Source of the DNA: Thiohalophilus thiocyanatoxydans
GTDB lineage: Bacteria > Pseudomonadota > Gammaproteobacteria > UBA6429 > Thiohalophilaceae
Reading direction: 5' to 3'
Length of the DNA: 64,000 bases
Assembly: GCF_004366735.1 (NCBI RefSeq)
Contig: NZ_SOQX01000002.1
Coordinates: 124,001 to 188,000 of the forward strand
The first letter of the stretch is position 1, and the number at the start of each line of letters is the position of its first letter. The translations under genes were made by a program, and so were the position numbers. The notes under the pieces were generated by a model. It was not told where the DNA came from. It did no database searches and saw nothing but the letters and a program-made list of their open reading frames with translations. Below, one piece after another: positions 54,427-64,000 of this stretch.

Positions 54427-56754
54427 ATGAACATTATCCAACGACTTGCCGACGAGCTCGGCGTCAGGTCGGCCCAGATCGAGGCCACGGTGCGCTTGCT
54501 GGACGACGGCGCCACCGTGCCGTTCATTGCCCGCTATCGCAAGGAGGCCACCGCCGGACTCGACGATACCCAGCTGCGCCAGCTCGACGAACGGCTGGGC
54601 TATTTGCGGGAACTCGAGGATCGCCGGGCCACCGTGATCGAATCGATTCGCGAGCAGGGTAAGTTGACCGATGAGCTGCAGGCGGCACTGACGGCGGCCG
54701 AGACCAAGACCCGGCTCGAAGATCTCTACGCTCCCTACAAACCCAAACGCCGGACCCGCGCGCAGATCGCGCGCGAAGCCGGGCTGGAGCCCTTGCTCGA
54801 TGCGCTGCTCGAGGATCCCACCCGGGATCCGGCCACGCTGGCCGACGCCTATCGCAATTCCGAGGCCGGGGTGGAAGAGGCCGACGCGGCGCTGGAAGGG
54901 GCCCGGCAGATCTTCATGGAGCGCGCCGCCGAGCAGGCGGATCTGCTCGGGCAACTGCGCGACGTGCTTCGGGACAAGGGCCAGCTGGTGGCGAGTGTCG
55001 TGCCCGGCGAGGAACAAAAAGGGGCCAAGTTCGCCGACTATTTTGAGTACAGCGAAGCGCTGCAGACGATCCCCTCGCACCGGGCGCTGGCGCTGTTTCG
55101 CGGTCGCAGCGAAGGCGTGTTGCGCCTGAAGTTAAGGGTCCCCGGCCAGGATGATCTGGAGGACGTCAGCGCCATGGGACTGTGCGATGCGATGGTAGCG
55201 AGCCACTTCGGGCTGCGCGATGGGGGCCGCGCCGCCGACGGCTGGTTGCTGGAATCGGCCCGCTGGGCCTGGCGGGTCAAGCTGGCGTTGCAGATGGAAA
55301 GTGAACTGTTCATGCGCCTGCGCGAGAGCGCCGAGGAAGAGGCGATTCGCGTTTTCGGCGAAAACCTGCGCGATCTGCTGCTGGCCGCGCCGGCCGGCAC
55401 GCGTGCCACCATGGGACTGGATCCCGGCCTGCGCACCGGCGTCAAGGTCGTGGTGGTGGACCGGACCGGCAAACTGGTCGCCTCGACCACGATTTTTCCG
55501 CATCCACCGAAGAAGCAGTGGCAGGCTTCGATCGAGACCCTGGCCGGCTTGATCCGCGAACATCAGGTGGAACTGATCAGCATCGGCAACGGCACTGCCT
55601 CGCGGGAGACCGACAAACTGGTGCAAGATCTGAGGCGTCAGTATCCGCAACCGGCCGTCCATTCGTTGATGGTCAGCGAAGCCGGTGCCTCGGTCTACTC
55701 GGCCTCGGAGCTGGCGGCCAGGGAATTTCCCGACCTCGATGTGGCCTATCGCGGCGCGGTCTCCATTGCCCGGCGCCTGCAGGATCCGCTGGCGGAGCTG
55801 GTCAAGATCGACGCCAAGTCGATCGGCGTGGGCCAGTATCAGCATGATGTCAATCAGAGCAAGCTGGCCCGCCAGCTCGATGCGGTGGTGGAGGATTGTG
55901 TCAACGCCGTGGGGGTGGAGATCAATACCGCTTCGGCGCCGCTGCTGGCGCAGGTGGCCGGATTGAGTGACTCGCTGGCGGCCAATATCGTCACGCATCG
56001 GGAACAACACGGGGCGTTCGTCGATCGCCAGCAGTTACTCGAGGTCCCACGTCTGGGGCCGCGGGCGTTTGAGCAGGCCGCCGGGTTTTTGCGGATTCGC
56101 GAGGGCCGCAATCCGCTGGACGCCTCGGCGGTGCATCCCGAAGCCTATCCGCTGGTCGAACGTATCCTGCAACATCACGGCCGGGATATTCATTCGCTGA
56201 TCGGCGACAGCCGTTTTCTCAACAGCCTGGCGGCCAATGACTATATCGATGCGCAGTTTGGCGAACCGACGGTGCGCGATATTATTGCCGAGCTGGACAA
56301 GCCGGGACGGGATCCGCGGCCCGAGTTCAAAACCGCCAGCTTCAAGGAGGGCGTGGAGACGCTCAAGGATCTGCAACCGGGTATGCTGCTCGAAGGGGTG
56401 ATCAGCAACGTGACCAACTTCGGGGCTTTTGTCGATATCGGTGTCCACCAGGATGGGCTGGTCCACATCTCGGCCCTGGCCGATCGTTTCGTGCGCGATC
56501 CCCGCGAGGTGGTCCGGGCCGGCCAGGTGGTCAAGGTCAAGGTGATGGAGGTGGACATTGCGCGCAATCGGGTGGGCCTGTCGATGCGCCTGGCCGATGA
56601 GCCCGGCAAGCCGGCGGCCGGGCAACGTGATAGCAATTCCCGCAGCAAGCCAGCGGCCAGTAAAAAGCCCGGCAAAACGGAGAAGCAGCCGGCCGGCAAG
56701 CAGGCCAATACCACCATGGCCGCCGCATTCGCCAAACTGAAGGACTCCTCCTGA
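54427..56754 (+). CDS. tex: RNA-binding transcription accessory protein Tex
   Basis: 775 residues. The N-terminal Tex region ([17 protein letters not shown]), the YqgF/RNase H-like core ([29 protein letters not shown]), helix-hairpin-helix motifs ([14 protein letters not shown]), and an S1 domain from about 654 ([20 protein letters not shown]) are all there, plus a Lys/Pro-rich tail. Tex acts on transcription and stalled RNA polymerase complexes. The ATG at 54427 opens the conserved N terminus. Confidence 0.97.
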   Translation: MNIIQRLADELGVRSAQIEATVRLLDDGATVPFIARYRKEATAGLDDTQLRQLDERLGYLRELEDRRATVIESIREQGKLTDELQAALTAAETKTRLEDLYAPYKPKRRTRAQIAREAGLEPLLDALLEDPTRDPATLADAYRNSEAGVEEADAALEGARQIFMERAAEQADLLGQLRDVLRDKGQLVASVVPGEEQKGAKFADYFEYSEALQTIPSHRALALFRGRSEGVLRLKLRVPGQDDLEDVSAMGLCDAMVASHFGLRDGGRAADGWLLESARWAWRVKLALQMESELFMRLRESAEEEAIRVFGENLRDLLLAAPAGTRATMGLDPGLRTGVKVVVVDRTGKLVASTTIFPHPPKKQWQASIETLAGLIREHQVELISIGNGTASRETDKLVQDLRRQYPQPAVHSLMVSEAGASVYSASELAAREFPDLDVAYRGAVSIARRLQDPLAELVKIDAKSIGVGQYQHDVNQSKLARQLDAVVEDCVNAVGVEINTASAPLLAQVAGLSDSLAANIVTHREQHGAFVDRQQLLEVPRLGPRAFEQAAGFLRIREGRNPLDASAVHPEAYPLVERILQHHGRDIHSLIGDSRFLNSLAANDYIDAQFGEPTVRDIIAELDKPGRDPRPEFKTASFKEGVETLKDLQPGMLLEGVISNVTNFGAFVDIGVHQDGLVHISALADRFVRDPREVVRAGQVVKVKVMEVDIARNRVGLSMRLADEPGKPAAGQRDSNSRSKPAASKKPGKTEKQPAGKQANTTMAAAFAKLKDSS

Positions 56755-56837
56755 AGGGACAAAGCTGACGGCAAAGAATTGATAGCGAGGTTGCTTGAAA
56801 TTTCACTTGGCACCCCCTAGTCATAAGGAAGCTGTAG

Positions 56838-57009
56838 TGAAACCAGGTGTTCCGATTGCCCGATCAACCTGGCATTAATCGGTACTGCCGCGCCTGCCGT
56901 GAATACATCCTTGCAGGCTCGTTGGCCACGGTCCTTGTGGTCGACGGCCCGGGAAGGCGTGACAATACTTCATTCATACCTGTACCGGTATTCGGAACGC
57001 TTAATTTAA
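56838..57009 (+). repeat. Dispersed repeat, copy 2, before cbpA
   Basis: Blocks TAATCGGTACTGCCGCG, a CCGTGAATAC...GCAGGCTCG block, and GGTATTCGGAACGCTTAATT are shared with 62800-62940 and in part with 54225-54312. It ends right before the cbpA ribosome site. Confidence 0.65.
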
Positions 57010-57021
57010 CGGGAGCCGAAG

Positions 57022-57966
57022 GTGGAATATAAGGATTATTATCAGATACTGGGCGTCGAGCGTAATGCGACACAGGACGAGATCAAGCGTGCCTATCGTA
57101 AACTGGCGCGCAAGTATCATCCCGATGTCAGCAAGGAAGCGGATGCCGAGGATCGTTTCAAGGAGATGGCGGAAGCCTATGAGGTACTCAAGGATCCGGA
57201 AAAGCGGGCCGCCTACGACCAGCTGGGCGCCAACTGGCAGGGCGGCCAGGATTTTCGGCCGCCGCCGGACTGGGATGCCGGGTTTGAATTCAGCGGCGGC
57301 TTCGGTGGCGGCGCCGGCGCCGACTCTTTCAGTGACTTTTTCGAAACCCTGTTCGGCCAGCGCGGCGGCATGGGGGGTATGGGTGGCGCCGGCTTTCGCA
57401 GTCGCGGCGAGGATCATCATGCCCGGGTCTTGATCGATGTGGAGGACGCCTTTCACGGCACCGTGCGCAATCTGACCCTGCATGCGCCGGAAGTGGATAA
57501 TCAGGGGCATGTGCGTACCCGCGAGCGCAGTTTGAATGTGCGGATTCCCAAGGGGGTCCGCCAGGGCCAGCATATCCGGCTGAGCGGGCAGGGCCATCCC
57601 GGCATGGGAGGTGGCCAGGCGGGGGATCTCTATCTGGAAGTCGACTTCAAGCCGCATCCCCTGTACCGCGTCGAGGGGCGGGATCTCTATCTGGATCTGC
57701 CCCTGGCGCCCTGGGAAGCGGCGCTGGGTGCCCGGGTCAAGGTACCGACACCCGACGGCGAGGTGGATATGCGGATTCCGCCCGATTCGCAAAGCGGGCG
57801 CAAGTTGCGGCTCAAGGGCCGGGGTATTCCGGGCAAAACACCCGGGGATCTCTATGTCACACTGAATATTGTTCAACCGGCGGCCGACAGCGACAAGGCG
57901 AAGGCGTTCTATCAGAAAATGGCCGAGGAATTTGATTTCAACCCGCGGGCAGGTCTGGGAGTGTGA
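57022..57966 (+). CDS. cbpA: DnaJ-type co-chaperone CbpA
   Basis: 314 residues. An N-terminal J domain ([22 protein letters not shown] in KYHPDVS), a Gly-rich linker, then two DnaJ C-terminal substrate domains ([30 protein letters not shown]). The Cys-rich zinc domain of DnaJ is absent, as expected for CbpA. It stimulates DnaK. The start is GTG 57022 with GGGAG upstream. cbpM follows after 3 bases. Confidence 0.95.
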   Translation: MEYKDYYQILGVERNATQDEIKRAYRKLARKYHPDVSKEADAEDRFKEMAEAYEVLKDPEKRAAYDQLGANWQGGQDFRPPPDWDAGFEFSGGFGGGAGADSFSDFFETLFGQRGGMGGMGGAGFRSRGEDHHARVLIDVEDAFHGTVRNLTLHAPEVDNQGHVRTRERSLNVRIPKGVRQGQHIRLSGQGHPGMGGGQAGDLYLEVDFKPHPLYRVEGRDLYLDLPLAPWEAALGARVKVPTPDGEVDMRIPPDSQSGRKLRLKGRGIPGKTPGDLYVTLNIVQPAADSDKAKAFYQKMAEEFDFNPRAGLGV

Positions 57967-57969
57967 ATC

Positions 57970-58287
57970 ATGACGGAACATCAGGAATCCGTATCCGGTA
58001 TTATTCTTGACGAGAGCACCACCTTCAGTCTGGATGAACTCAGTGGTGCCTGCGAGGTACAGGTCGAGCTGATCGTGGCGCTGGTCGAAGAGGGGATTAT
58101 CGAACCGCTGGAAAGCCGTTCGGTCGAATGGCAATTTCCGGCGACCCAGCTGCCTCGTGCGCGCAAGGCCATGCATCTGTATCATGATCTGGAGCTTAAT
58201 CTTGCCGGTGTCGCCCTGGCCCTGGAATTGCTGGACGAGGTCAGCGAATTGCGTTCACGCCTGCGCCAGCTTGAATCATCATTTTAA
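57970..58287 (+). CDS. cbpM: Chaperone modulator CbpM
   Basis: 105 residues of the CbpM/MerR-like family: FSLDELSGACEVQVELIVAL, an EGIIEPLE block and the coiled C-terminal LALELLDEVSELRSRLRQLE. CbpM binds the J domain of CbpA and restrains it. It comes 3 bases after cbpA, the standard pairing. Confidence 0.93.
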   Translation: MTEHQESVSGIILDESTTFSLDELSGACEVQVELIVALVEEGIIEPLESRSVEWQFPATQLPRARKAMHLYHDLELNLAGVALALELLDEVSELRSRLRQLESSF

Positions 58288-58307
58288 TAACCTGACCGGA
58301 TAGTGTT

Positions 58308-59270
58308 GTGACTGATCCCAAAGCCGCTCTGAAAGAGAGCATTGTTCGTCAGCGTGAATCGCTGACAAAACTGCTGCAATCTCCCTTGTATGCCATCGCC
58401 GAGGCCTGCAGCCGTGTCTGGGGGGATCGGCGGGCACTGGATGCGGTCTTGCAGGAAAAACTGGAGACGGTGCCCCACTGCAAATTCCTGTATGTCCTGG
58501 ACACTGATGCTATCCAGATCAGCGATAATGTCTCGCCTGACGGGGTTGTTGAAAATGATTACGGCCGGGATCGCTCCTCGCGCCCCTATATGTGTGAAGC
58601 GGTCCCCAGCTCCGGTTTTCTGTTGTCCGATGCCTATATCAGTCTGCGCGCCATGCGGCCCTCGCTGACGGCGATTCAGCTGGTGCGAAACAGTGACGGC
58701 AAGGTACTGGGATTCCTTGGTGCCGACTTCGATCTGCGTGATCTGCCTCTGACCCGGGAGCTGTACGAGGAACCGCGCTATTGGCAACAGATCAAGGGTG
58801 ATCCTTCGATTCGTGGCACGGTATTTCATCAGTCACGGGTCGATAGCGAAATGGACAAGCAGTTCGACACGATTTTATCAGTGGTCGAGGAGTTGATGAC
58901 CGGGCACGGCGTATTTCACGTGATTCTGCATTTTTCCAGCAGTCGGGCCATTATCTGGCAAATGGAGGATCCCTATCGCTATCGCCTGCTTGATATTGAT
59001 TCGTTGATCGATCCGGACATTTGTCTGGCCTACCCGCATCAGACCTATTCGACCGAGGCCGCCGTGCCGTCCTCCCAGATCAGTGAAGTGTTGAAGGCGT
59101 TCAAACAATTGCGCTTTATGGATGAAACATTGTATTTACGTTCAGGCACGCTGAATATTTTCAATGGCCTGGTCGGTCTGACTTTCTCCTGTGATGGTTC
59201 GCACTATATTCCCTATGATGAGTTCCTGGATAAACAACATGCCTTCTGGGATATGAATGTCGACGCCTGA
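58308..59270 (+). CDS. PDC/Cache-like sensor-domain protein without a membrane segment
   Basis: 320 residues. The part LDTDAIQISDNVSPDG, then GRDRSSRPYM and GFLLSDAYISLRAMRPSLTA, matches PDC-type Cache sensor folds normally found outside the cell. Here no signal peptide or membrane helix is seen, and no kinase, GGDEF or other output domain follows, so it should be cytoplasmic. The start is a GTG at 58308, 20 bases after cbpM. The role in the chaperone operon is unknown. Confidence 0.75.
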   Translation: MTDPKAALKESIVRQRESLTKLLQSPLYAIAEACSRVWGDRRALDAVLQEKLETVPHCKFLYVLDTDAIQISDNVSPDGVVENDYGRDRSSRPYMCEAVPSSGFLLSDAYISLRAMRPSLTAIQLVRNSDGKVLGFLGADFDLRDLPLTRELYEEPRYWQQIKGDPSIRGTVFHQSRVDSEMDKQFDTILSVVEELMTGHGVFHVILHFSSSRAIIWQMEDPYRYRLLDIDSLIDPDICLAYPHQTYSTEAAVPSSQISEVLKAFKQLRFMDETLYLRSGTLNIFNGLVGLTFSCDGSHYIPYDEFLDKQHAFWDMNVDA

Positions 59271-59329
59271 GCGGCCATGCAACGGCGGAACTTACCGGTA
59301 CCGTCGTATTGTGCAGACAAGATAAAGCG

Positions 59330-59668
59330 ATGCAATCATTACTGACTCTGAAAATCGACGGCAAGATCGTGCAGGAATTTGATCGCAATACCCGTCTGCC
59401 GGGCAGGCAGCGGGACTTTCTGGATAAAATGGACGAGGATATGAGCCGGGGTATCCGACTGGCGGAAAAATATGTTCCGGAACCGGACAACCTGCAACGC
59501 GCCCGTTATGTTGCCATGCATCTTTTGCAGGCGTTCGAGAAGGAGGATCAGGGCATGATTACCGCGGCCTTTGCCTATCTGGCACAACGCATGCCTGCGC
59601 TTAACACTGTTCAGATTGACCACGATTCGCAGGGGGTTAACTTGCAATTGAAGCTGGATCAAGAATAA
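59330..59668 (+). CDS. Hypothetical protein in the chaperone operon
   Basis: 112 residues (MQSLLTLKIDGKIVQEFDRN...), helical and charged; no family recognised. The ATG at 59330 fits better than an upstream GTG-like frame. It lies 59 bases after the sensor gene and 15 before the J-domain gene, all on the same strand. Confidence 0.7.
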   Translation: MQSLLTLKIDGKIVQEFDRNTRLPGRQRDFLDKMDEDMSRGIRLAEKYVPEPDNLQRARYVAMHLLQAFEKEDQGMITAAFAYLAQRMPALNTVQIDHDSQGVNLQLKLDQE

Positions 59669-59683
59669 CTGCGTACCGATCAC

Positions 59684-60286
59684 ATGCCTGCTCATCACTC
59701 CCGTGCCGAGGATCGCCTTCCAGACACCTTTTATATCGATTTGGAAGTACTGCTCGAACACCATCCCGACGGAATCAGTGAATATGCCCTGTTAAAAGAG
59801 CTGAAAGCCCGGGGCTATTTTACTTTTTTATCAGACAGGCCGGCGCCGCCGGAGGCGTTGTTCAAGGCGCACTTTTTGCTGTTTCATGCGCTCTATCATT
59901 TGCAGAAATCCTGTTATTCCGAGAAAAAGGCTTTTCTTGATATCGGACCACTGAATATCTGCCTGCGGGATTATCAGGCCGGTGAGGCCGCACTGGCTAC
60001 ACCGGATAATCTCGCCACCTATTATCTGGATCTGGCGAACCTGGATAACACCTCCACAGAGGATATTGAAGCATTGCTCGCCACCTTCTGGCGTGAATAC
60101 ACCCGTTTTGATAACCGGGCGGCGGCGCTGGCCGAGCTGGGCCTGGCAGATCCGGTGGATGAAACAGCAATCAAACAGGCTTATCGGCGCCTGGCCATGC
60201 TGCACCATCCTGACAGGGGCGGGGAGGCGCGGCGTCTGCAGACTATCAATGCGGCGTACGAGACCCTGTGCAAATCACGTTTCTGA
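59684..60286 (+). CDS. DnaJ-related protein with C-terminal J domain
   Basis: 200 residues. The N-terminal DnaJ-related domain (FYIDLEVLLEHHPDGISEYALL) is followed by a C-terminal J domain from about 150 with QAYRRLAMLHHPDRGGEARR, which contains the HPD motif needed to stimulate DnaK. It is the second J protein of this gene group. Function in detail unknown. Confidence 0.9.
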   Translation: MPAHHSRAEDRLPDTFYIDLEVLLEHHPDGISEYALLKELKARGYFTFLSDRPAPPEALFKAHFLLFHALYHLQKSCYSEKKAFLDIGPLNICLRDYQAGEAALATPDNLATYYLDLANLDNTSTEDIEALLATFWREYTRFDNRAAALAELGLADPVDETAIKQAYRRLAMLHHPDRGGEARRLQTINAAYETLCKSRF

Positions 60287-60511
60287 TGATATGACTTTCA
60301 TGATTCCGTGTCTGGAGTCCCGGGGAGATACCGGCAAGGGAACGCAAAGCACTCAATGACACTGAAAGCAGCTGAACAGATACAGTGGGAGTTTCCGGTT
60401 CTCGTGTTCAGTGCTGCTTCAGTGTGTACCGGGCCTTTCAATAACCTGCCTGTCATCCCTGAGGTGTGCGAGTCTCATCCCGATCTGGAAAGATTGCGGG
60501 ATACCCGGCGC

Positions 60512-61264
60512 CTATTTTTTAATCGCGTTGGTCAGTGTTTCCAGCATATCCATCGGCAGGGGGAAGACAATCGTGTTGGTCTTGTCGCCGGCAATCTCGG
60601 TCAGGGTCTGCATATACCGTAACTGCAGGGCCGAGGGCTGTTTGGCCAGTATCTCGGAGGCGTTGGCGAGTTCATTCGCGGCCTGACGCTCGCCTTCGGC
60701 ATGAATGATCTTGGCGCGGCGTACCCGTTCCGCCTCGGCCTGTTTGGCAATAGCACGGATCATACTGTCATCCAGATCGACATGTTTGATCTCCACGTTA
60801 TTAACCTTGATGCCCCAGGCGTCGGTTTGCTCGTCCAGGATTCTCTGGATGTCGGCATTAAGTTTGTCGCGTTCGGAGAGCATCTCATCCAGTTCATGCT
60901 GTCCCAGAACGGAGCGCAGGGTGGTCTGGGCCAGCTGGCTGGTGGCCGAATAATAGTCCTCGACCTGAATGATAGCTTTCTCCGGATCGACAACCCGGAA
61001 GTAAACCACCGCATTGACATGCACCGAAACGTTATCCTGGGAAATGACGTCCTGGCTGGGGACATCCATGACGATAATCCGCAGGTCCACTCTGACCATT
61101 TGCTGGATTAACGGCACGACGATGATGAAACCGGGTCCCTTGACTTTCCAGAAACGTCCCAGGGTGAAAATAACCCCCCGCTCGTATTCGCGCAGGATAC
61201 GGATTGCACTGAACAGGAAGATGACGACCAGTGCGATAATGATATAGAGCGTGTAATCCGTCAT
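60512..61264 (-). CDS. Slipin/stomatin (SPFH) membrane protein
   Basis: 250 residues. One N-terminal membrane helix ([20 protein letters not shown]), an SPFH domain ([20 protein letters not shown]...), and a C-terminal coiled coil ([19 protein letters not shown]). Slipins form membrane rings and pair with NfeD proteins; the nfeD gene lies just upstream on the same strand, 10 bases away. Confidence 0.94.
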   Translation of the reverse strand: MTDYTLYIIIALVVIFLFSAIRILREYERGVIFTLGRFWKVKGPGFIIVVPLIQQMVRVDLRIIVMDVPSQDVISQDNVSVHVNAVVYFRVVDPEKAIIQVEDYYSATSQLAQTTLRSVLGQHELDEMLSERDKLNADIQRILDEQTDAWGIKVNNVEIKHVDLDDSMIRAIAKQAEAERVRRAKIIHAEGERQAANELANASEILAKQPSALQLRYMQTLTEIAGDKTNTIVFPLPMDMLETLTNAIKK

Positions 61265-61274
61265 GTTATTTCTC

Positions 61275-62654
61275 CTAGTGGGTAGACTCGTTCAGAGGCT
61301 CGACGGTCAACGTCAGCCCCTCGGCAGCAGTGACCCGGACTCGCTGGCCGGGTTGTAACGGTTGATCGCTTACTGCTTGCCAATGTTCGCTGTGGATCAG
61401 AATCGTCGCCCGGTGATCGTCGACAGTGATGACCTTGCCGGTCCCGCCGAGAAGCTGTTCCATGCCGCTGACAACCGGTCGTCGTCGGGAGCGCATTGCC
61501 AGACCGACCACGACGACGAACATCAAGACACTGCTCAGGGCAAATGCGGCGATGACCCCCGGGTTGATCCCGTAACCGGGCGCAGTGGTGTCAATCAGGA
61601 TGATTGAGCCGAATACGAACGCGATTACCCCGCCAATACCAAGGATGCCGAAGCTGGGCTGATAGGCCTCGCCAATCATTAATGCGATACCGAGTATTAT
61701 CAGCGCCATACCGGCATAGTTGACGGGCAGTAATTGCAGGGAATACAAACCCAGCAACAGGGCGATGGCGCCGACCGTGCCCGGGACAATGGCGCCGGGG
61801 TTCGAGAATTCGAAAATCAGCCCGTAAATTCCGATGAGCATCAATATATAGGCGATGTTGGGGTTGGTGATGACGCTGAGTAAACGGCTGCGCCAGTCCG
61901 GATTGCGGGTTTTGACGGGCATATTCCGGGTATTGAGTACCTGTTCCTGATCCAGAACATCGAGTTTGCGGCCGTCCAGTTGCTGGAGCAGATCCGTGTT
62001 GCTGCGCGCCACCAGATCGATGACGTTTTTCTCCAGGGCTTCCCCGGCGGAGAGGCTGGCGGCCTGACGCACCGCCTGTTCCGCCCACTCGGCGTTACGA
62101 CCGCGCAATTCGGCCAGACCCCGGATATAGGCGACGGCGTCATTGATCGCCTTGCGTTCGCTGGCGGATTTTCCCGGGTCCGGTTTATCCGACTCCTGTT
62201 CCGATGCCGGTTTCTCGTCACCCGGTTGGCCGGAACCGCCGAGTTTTACCGGTGTGGCCGCGCCCAGGTTGGTGCCCGGCGCCATGGCGGCGATGTGGCT
62301 GGCATAGAGAATATAGGTTCCCGCGCTGGCGGCGCGCGAACCGGTGGGTGCGACATAGGTCACAACCGGGATCGGCGAGCTGGTGATACTTTTGATTATG
62401 CCGCGCATGGCGCTATCCAGCCCGCCCGGCGTGTCCATGCGAATCAGAATCAGCCCGGCCTGTTCGCCGGGCGCACTCTCGATGGCCCGGGTGATATAAT
62501 CTTCCGTGGCGGGGCCGATCACATCCTCGATGCTGAGCTGGAGTACGCTTCGGGTCGATGTCTCCTCGGCCGCTGCCGGAGCGGTAATAATGACCAGCAA
62601 CAGCAGAGACATTAATCGTTGAGCGGCTTTCCACATGTTGAATGTTACTCGCAT
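61275..62654 (-). CDS. NfeD-like membrane serine protease (long form)
   Basis: 459 residues: signal peptide ([13 protein letters not shown]), a ClpP-like protease domain ([16 protein letters not shown]; catalytic Ser in [12 protein letters not shown]), several membrane helices at about 255-390, and a C-terminal OB-fold ([16 protein letters not shown]). It probably degrades its slipin partner or other membrane proteins, as known for the archaeal homologue. AAAGGA precedes the ATG. Confidence 0.94.
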   Translation of the reverse strand: MRVTFNMWKAAQRLMSLLLLVIITAPAAAEETSTRSVLQLSIEDVIGPATEDYITRAIESAPGEQAGLILIRMDTPGGLDSAMRGIIKSITSSPIPVVTYVAPTGSRAASAGTYILYASHIAAMAPGTNLGAATPVKLGGSGQPGDEKPASEQESDKPDPGKSASERKAINDAVAYIRGLAELRGRNAEWAEQAVRQAASLSAGEALEKNVIDLVARSNTDLLQQLDGRKLDVLDQEQVLNTRNMPVKTRNPDWRSRLLSVITNPNIAYILMLIGIYGLIFEFSNPGAIVPGTVGAIALLLGLYSLQLLPVNYAGMALIILGIALMIGEAYQPSFGILGIGGVIAFVFGSIILIDTTAPGYGINPGVIAAFALSSVLMFVVVVGLAMRSRRRPVVSGMEQLLGGTGKVITVDDHRATILIHSEHWQAVSDQPLQPGQRVRVTAAEGLTLTVEPLNESTH

Positions 62655-62799
62655 AATCCTTTACCCAGCATAGCTGCTCCGACAGTTATTTTCGACCGAA
62701 GGCACGGGCAGAAAAACAGGGAAAAACAATGAGACAAGAAAAGGCGATCGACAGCGGGTTATCCAGCGACCGTTTTCCCCCGGGATTCCCGCTAAACAG

Positions 62800-62940
62800 G
62801 CGTGGCGAATGGCCGACCACATGGCCCTTGATCGGTACTGCCGCGTTTTTCGGGGTACGCCGTAAATACCTCCAGGCAGACTCGACGATCCGGGGAGTCA
62901 TGTCGGCAGCGCGTACCTGCGTGGGGATTCGGAACGCTTG
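62800..62940 (+). repeat. Dispersed repeat, copy 3
   Basis: Contains GATCGGTACTGCCGCG, a GCCGTAAATACC...GCAGACTCG block and GGGATTCGGAACGCTT, as in 56838-57009. Its reading frame runs into the next gene and would give a false N-terminal extension. Confidence 0.65.
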
Positions 62941-62956
62941 TTCAGCAGCCGGGACA

Positions 62957-63295
62957 ATGCTGTACCTGGTATTGGCCGGGCTCTCCGGGCCTGTGTTTGC
63001 CGAGGAGCAGCTCAGTCGTGAGCAATATGTGGCGCAATCACACGACGATCTGTTGGCCCCTTGTCGGAGCGAGGCCTTCGTCAGTTGCCTTGAGACCACC
63101 GAAGCGCAATGTATCCAACAGGTCAATCGGTTGGTCGAAACCTGCAGTGAGGCGCTGCCGGCCAACCTCACGGCAGAGAATTTTAATGATTCCGCCGTGG
63201 GGTATGCCGGATGTGTGTTTGACGGGCTACAAGCGGCATTCGACAAAAGCACCGAGGAGATCGGTCAATGTGAAAACGAAGCAGGGATGCGCTAA
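62957..63295 (+). CDS. Secreted Cys-rich hypothetical protein
   Basis: 112 residues. A signal peptide (MLYLVLAGLSGPVFA) is followed by a helical acidic region with six cysteines (APCRSEAFVSCLETTEAQC, VETCSE, GYAGC, GQCENE). The longer frame starting at 62729 is mostly a dispersed repeat, so ATG 62957 is preferred; the ribosome site is weak. No family recognised. Confidence 0.6.
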   Translation: MLYLVLAGLSGPVFAEEQLSREQYVAQSHDDLLAPCRSEAFVSCLETTEAQCIQQVNRLVETCSEALPANLTAENFNDSAVGYAGCVFDGLQAAFDKSTEEIGQCENEAGMR

Positions 63296-63382
63296 ACAGC
63301 GGCTTCGAACAGCATTACACTTCCCGCGCCTTGCGGGATGCTTTACGGGATGTCAAAGCGGGCGCGTATTCGGAGCACTTTT

Positions 63383-64000
63383 TCAGTTATCGACCTGCTT
63401 CAGTGATAACACTGACTTATGGCGGTGGCGAAACTCCCAGCAGTGATGAATCTTCGGATTGCGCTCGAAATCGCGCGGCAGCGTCTGGCGATGGATATCG
63501 GTGATTTCCAGCGCGCCAAGGGCGGTTTCATCCAGCTTGAAATTGCGCAGGTTGGTGGAAAACAGCAGTACACCCCCTTTACGTAACCGCTTCATGCACT
63601 GGCGGATGAGCCAGATATGATCACGCTGAATATCCAGATTCGTCTGCATCCGCTTGGAAGTGGAGAAGCTGGGCGGATCGAGAAAGATTAGATCGTATTG
63701 CGGGGCCGTGACCGCCTGTTGCAGCCATTCCAGACAGTCGCGCTGGATAAAGCGATGCTCGCTGCCGTTCAGGTCGTTGAGTTCCAGATTGCGCCGCGCC
63801 CAGTCGAGATAGGTCTTTGACATGTCGATCGTGGTGGTGCTGCGGGCGCCGCCATGGGCGGCATAGACCGTGGCGGTGCCGGTATAGGCAAACAGATTCA
63901 GAAAATCGCCGCCCGCGGCCAGCTCGCCGAGGCGGGCGCGCACCAGGCGGTGATCCAGGAACAGGCCGGTGTCGAGATAATCCTCGAAATTCACCCAGAA
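63383..64000 (-). CDS. rlmL: 23S rRNA methyltransferase RlmKL, C-terminal part
   Basis: The frame runs off the right end of the window, so the N-terminal part is missing. The visible 206 codons match the RlmK half of Escherichia coli Rlm[42 protein letters not shown] and [16 protein letters not shown]. RlmK makes m7G2069 in 23S rRNA; the RlmL half (m2G2445) would lie outside. Convergent with the Cys-rich gene. Confidence 0.93.
   Translation of the reverse strand, partial: FWVNFEDYLDTGLFLDHRLVRARLGELAAGGDFLNLFAYTGTATVYAAHGGARSTTTIDMSKTYLDWARRNLELNDLNGSEHRFIQRDCLEWLQQAVTAPQYDLIFLDPPSFSTSKRMQTNLDIQRDHIWLIRQCMKRLRKGGVLLFSTNLRNFKLDETALGALEITDIHRQTLPRDFERNPKIHHCWEFRHRHKSVLSLKQVDN

Noticed and set aside
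62729-62956. N-terminal extension of the Cys-rich secreted protein
   Set aside because: This stretch is a dispersed repeat shared with 56838-57009; the signal peptide begins only at 62957.

Overview
The window looks like chromosome from a sulfur-oxidising gammaproteobacterium. The signs are an isolated soxYZ pair, a secreted DsrE-family protein beside a sigma-54 two-component system, and close relatives of gammaproteobacterial ybiT, yajD, hspQ, relA, tex, cbpA/cbpM and rlmKL. Coding is dense, most starts carry clear Shine-Dalgarno sites, and most of the DNA is ordinary core genome. No transposase, integrase, phage gene, rRNA or CRISPR array was seen.

Layout. 1-5.1 kb: a histidine kinase (cut by the window edge) and its NtrC-type regulator, then a secreted DsrE-like gene behind a good -24/-12 promoter, then convergent soxYZ. 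5.4-5.8 kb: an initiator tRNA-Met with its own promoter, followed by two degenerate copies of its 3' half. 6.2-11.0 kb: sufBCD-sufT-sufA-sufE without sufS, behind a sigma-70 promoter framed by two near-identical dyad boxes; then slyD. 11.9-25.0 kb: glycogen metabolism, as pgm-glgP, then malQ-GH57-glgC on the other strand, then glgB-glgA. 25.0-31.9 kb: a frameshifted SAP-like gene, a 48-codon gene, a diguanylate cyclase, a Ca/Na exchanger, a membrane hydrolase, an MscS channel, yajD and a spermidine-synthase-like enzyme.

31.9-35.3 kb is the accessory part. Two copies of a repeat-rich module, one with an expanded 117-bp tandem array, alternate with small AT-richer membrane-protein genes. These genes are flanked by sequences that look like integron attC sites, so this is read as a small cassette cluster without an integrase (CALIN-like). 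One attC-like site is cut off by the second module. A hairpin in the module shows a compensatory base-pair change between the two copies.

35.4-64 kb: ybiT, a flavodoxin-fold oxidoreductase, a SIMPL-domain protein, small membrane proteins, a YbaK-type deacylase, TerB, GNAT enzymes, a PA0069-type radical SAM protein, a relA whose hydrolase residues look intact, ahcY-pcm, hspQ, an M50 protease, a SoxH-like metallo-beta-lactamase protein, a DHH phosphoesterase and an archaeal-type S-adenosylmethionine synthetase. The end holds a Tat-targeted aldo/keto reductase, tex, a cbpA-cbpM chaperone operon that includes a PDC-like sensor and a second J-domain protein, a slipin/NfeD pair, and the 3' end of rlmKL.

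How the parts join: the glycogen genes form a complete synthesis and breakdown set; ahcY, pcm and metK belong to the methyl cycle; soxYZ, the DsrE-like protein and the SoxH-like protein point to sulfur oxidation. Two convergent gene pairs are separated by short inverted-repeat elements with related ends.
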